From: Allomuricauda sp. | GTDB taxonomy: Bacteria > Bacteroidota > Bacteroidia > Flavobacteriales > Flavobacteriaceae | Assembly: GCA_017795045.1 (NCBI GenBank) | Contig: CP051244.1 | Span: 2,716,767 to 2,780,766 of the forward strand | Direction: 5' to 3' | DNA: 64,000 nt | Shown: positions 61,627-64,000 of the stretch, piece after piece | Position numbering within the stretch: the stretch's first letter is position 1 | Layout: each line of letters begins with the position of its first letter | Notes under the pieces: generated by a model | The model's input: only the letters and a program-made list of their open reading frames with translations | Databases searched by the model: none | Told to the model about the DNA's origin: nothing | Position numbers and translations under genes: made by a program

Positions 61627-64000
61627 TTATTCCTTGTTGAAAATAAGCACGGATTCTGCCGTATTTTCAATTTCTTGTTGGTTCATCATCATTTTACGGA
61701 ACTTTCCTTTCACATACATCTCCGCTTGGTCCTTATAGTGTTTGCTGAACGGATTCCCAGATTGTCCAGTTGGCAATATACTGATGCTGTTCTCCACATC
61801 GGAAAAGTCTATGATGCGTCGGGTCGAAGGTCCTGAGTTGACCTTATAAAGACCTGTACTGTCATAGGGGAATCCCATATTGTTGATGACCTCACGGCTG
61901 CCCTCTACAGGGAATGGCCCCACATTGAAGTATTTCCGTAACGATTCTACCTGTCCAATGGGATGCGGATGTTCCAAGGTATGTACCTTATCCCACGTCC
62001 ATTGACTAGGGTCGGGTCCAAAATCCACCACCAAAGAGGTCCAGGCATCAGCAAAAGATTTTAACACAATGTCCCTTCGGGTTTCCACCACATCCTTGGT
62101 ATGTACATTGTCCCACCATTTGCCTTCTGCCATATTGGCTCCCCACGCAATCTGTCGTTTAAAAAGGTGTGTGGCCAAAAACTTGTTGAACAACTCAGTT
62201 CCCATCTCATCCTCCATGGTGTTCTTTACCGTGTAATACTCACATCGGTGATATAAAGTTGGACTTGTACTGTTCAAGGAATAACGTCCGTTCCAATTTT
62301 TTAGCGAATCTACCTGTACCAGCTGTTCATTGGTGAGTGTGGTGACATCGAACATCTTAATGAGTTCCGTGATCAAAGACGGATTGACCGATGAGGTTAC
62401 GTCCAAAATCATTTCCGATGCGGACTCCTTGTCCCAATCATCCTTGGGCTCCAAGAGCTCCACAATACGTTTGCCCCTATTCTCGGGCAAATAATATCCC
62501 GGATAGACCATCCCAGCAATGGAATCTGGTTGATTGTTGGCCGAATACACATAATGCCAAGGTGGATTCACGGCACTTGGGTTCTCTTCAAAATCCAAAT
62601 AACGTAAAGGCTCTTCTTTTCCCGAAGCTCCGTCTAGAATAAATTTGGTAGACAGGCTATCCGGCATTTGGTATAATCTGGCCGTGGCCCACCAAGCCAC
62701 ATTGCCCTGGGCATCCCCATACATAATATTGAGTCCGGGGGCGTGTATTTTGGGAAGGGCACTTTTAAATTCCTCCATATTGGTCGCATGGCTAATGCCA
62801 TGTAAGGCATCCATGACCTCATTTTTGGGTTTAGTGTAGATCCACGACATAGAAACGGGAGTTTCTTGGGAAATTTGATCGGCAATACCATTCAATACCG
62901 GACCATGGTGCGTCTTTTTATAGGTGAAGGATATATCTTCCCCATCTTTTACTTTGATGGTCTTGGTTACATATTCAAAGTCCTTATACCCTGATGCCAC
63001 TTTATATTTTGTACTATCGGACGGATGCATCTCCTCGTAATAGAAATCAATATCATCATTTTCAAACATGGTCATTCCATAGGCCAGGTTTCGATCATGG
63101 GCCAACAATGGGAATGGCACACCAGCCAAATGGTAGCCATATTTTTCGTAGTTGGGTGTACTCACATGGGCCTCGTACCATACAGAGGGTTGTGCAAAGC
63201 CAATATGGGGGTCATTGGCAAAGATAACCTTGCCGTTTTTTGTTTTTTCGGGCGATATTACCCAACTGTTACTTCCAATAAACTGGGGTATGGGCAGCTT
63301 TTCCAAAGCTTGGGTGACACTATTGGTGATATCCGTACCCAAGGAATCCATGGACACTTTGGGATAGTTTTTGATCCATACGGTGGAAGTATCGGAATCT
63401 ATAGCCAAGTCACGCATATATTCCTCCCCCAACTTATCGCGTAAACTACTCAACAACGGATCCGTTTTATGGGCCATGGCAAAACTAAAGGCCATATACC
63501 CCACGGCATCATAAATATCTTCCAAAACAAAAGGCTCCTTTTCCAATCCGGTGAGGTAAAACTCTACAGGCGTCGGTCCCTTTTTTATGAACTCATTGAT
63601 TCCATCCAGATAGGCTCTTGAAAGTACCACCATATCACTCTTCATGTTGAGATTGGCTACTGTTTGGGCCGAATACTCATCAATTCCCAAAGAGAGAAAG
63701 AACTTGTCCGTCTTTACCAAATCAGGGCCAAAAACCTCGGAAAGTCTTCCTTTGGCCACCCTACGCAACAATTCCATCTGCCAAAGCCGGTCCTGGGCAT
63801 GAACGTATCCCAAGACTTTGATCGCATCCACTTCATTCTCGGCATAGATATGGGGAATCCCATAAGTGTCATAAAAGACATTGACCTTATTCTCCAATCC
63901 TGGCAAGGTCTTTTCACCTGAATAATCCGGTTTAAGGGTGTTGACAAAAATCAGTGCTCCTACCATAATGAGCAATAGCAAAGCTACCAATGCCCAGAGT
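61627..64000 (-). CDS. Penicillin acylase family protein (5' truncated by window)
   Basis: At least 787 residues of an Ntn-hydrolase of the penicillin acylase family. A transmembrane or signal segment (VALLLLIMVGALIFVNTL) begins at the window edge and the frame is still open there, so the start codon lies outside. The self-processing site is GSNSWVISPE, where the Ser becomes the N-terminal nucleophile of the beta chain; GKVIFANDPHIGFAQPSVWYEAHV, NIMYGDAQGNVAWWATARLYQMP and the C-terminal asparagine region NQPDSIAGMVYPGYYLPENRGKRI are typical. Such periplasmic enzymes cleave amides such as acyl-homoserine lactones or beta-lactam side chains; the substrate is not known. Confidence 0.9.
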   Translation of the reverse strand, partial: LWALVALLLLIMVGALIFVNTLKPDYSGEKTLPGLENKVNVFYDTYGIPHIYAENEVDAIKVLGYVHAQDRLWQMELLRRVAKGRLSEVFGPDLVKTDKFFLSLGIDEYSAQTVANLNMKSDMVVLSRAYLDGINEFIKKGPTPVEFYLTGLEKEPFVLEDIYDAVGYMAFSFAMAHKTDPLLSSLRDKLGEEYMRDLAIDSDTSTVWIKNYPKVSMDSLGTDITNSVTQALEKLPIPQFIGSNSWVISPEKTKNGKVIFANDPHIGFAQPSVWYEAHVSTPNYEKYGYHLAGVPFPLLAHDRNLAYGMTMFENDDIDFYYEEMHPSDSTKYKVASGYKDFEYVTKTIKVKDGEDISFTYKKTHHGPVLNGIADQISQETPVSMSWIYTKPKNEVMDALHGISHATNMEEFKSALPKIHAPGLNIMYGDAQGNVAWWATARLYQMPDSLSTKFILDGASGKEEPLRYLDFEENPSAVNPPWHYVYSANNQPDSIAGMVYPGYYLPENRGKRIVELLEPKDDWDKESASEMILDVTSSVNPSLITELIKMFDVTTLTNEQLVQVDSLKNWNGRYSLNSTSPTLYHRCEYYTVKNTMEDEMGTELFNKFLATHLFKRQIAWGANMAEGKWWDNVHTKDVVETRRDIVLKSFADAWTSLVVDFGPDPSQWTWDKVHTLEHPHPIGQVESLRKYFNVGPFPVEGSREVINNMGFPYDSTGLYKVNSGPSTRRIIDFSDVENSISILPTGQSGNPFSKHYKDQAEMYVKGKFRKMMMNQQEIENTAESVLIFNKE

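Overview
The window looks like a stretch of chromosome from a member of the Bacteroidota, most likely the family Flavobacteriaceae (inference; a Muricauda/Allomuricauda-like genus would fit). The grounds are Bacteroidota-type promoters (TAnnTTTG, with a TTTG -33 box in the best case), no consistent Shine-Dalgarno sequences, a fused alpha-beta branched-chain 2-oxoacid dehydrogenase E1, coiled-coil OmpA lipoproteins, DUF2911-TPR and DUF7935-like proteins, and dispersed palindromic repeats. I found no tRNA, rRNA, CRISPR array, transposase or prophage genes. Both end genes (a sterol-desaturase-like hydroxylase on the left and a penicillin acylase on the right) run off the window.

Layout. 1-6 kb: hydroxylase, a small secreted protein, glmM, an AcpH-like phosphodiesterase overlapping a gamma-glutamyltransferase lipoprotein, and an ATP-grasp enzyme. 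6-13.6 kb: a DNA-repair island with a self-cleaving LexA/CI-type repressor, a divergent radical SAM plus DUF4130 repair cassette, an AlkC/AlkD-like glycosylase, a small Tudor-like protein and uvrA. The divergent region carries four evenly arranged copies of one palindromic operator. 13.6-32 kb: housekeeping and envelope genes (LOG-family hydrolase, a degenerate M1 peptidase fused to an apparent outer-membrane barrel, BCKDH E1, DoxX, holA, an HsdR-N-like nuclease fold, a glycosyltransferase, OmpA, Sua5/YrdC, UvrD/PcrA, DsrE, M20 hydrolase, a glutamate-synthase-like FMN protein, a degenerate OmpA paralogue). 32-38 kb: patatin and M1 aminopeptidase, recG, DUF2911-TPR.

38-55 kb is mostly branched-chain amino acid synthesis: leuCDAB on the plus strand and ilvD-ilvB-methyltransferase-ilvN-ilvC-ilvA on the minus strand, with a lipid methyltransferase, a MopE-like lipoprotein, three MITE/REP-like elements and a GapN-type dehydrogenase between them. 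Ahead of ilvD lies what looks like a complete translational attenuator: an 18-codon leader peptide rich in Ile, Val and Leu, an 8-bp antiterminator element starting at the leader stop codon, and a strong intrinsic terminator. This is the most notable finding.

55-64 kb: a 5-oxoprolinase operon (an Nramp-like carrier, then pxpA, pxpB, pxpC), where the carrier lacks the usual metal-binding motifs and has a direct-repeat operator candidate upstream; then a small zinc-ribbon plus nuclease-fold protein, a cupin, the ComM/YifB ATPase and a penicillin acylase.
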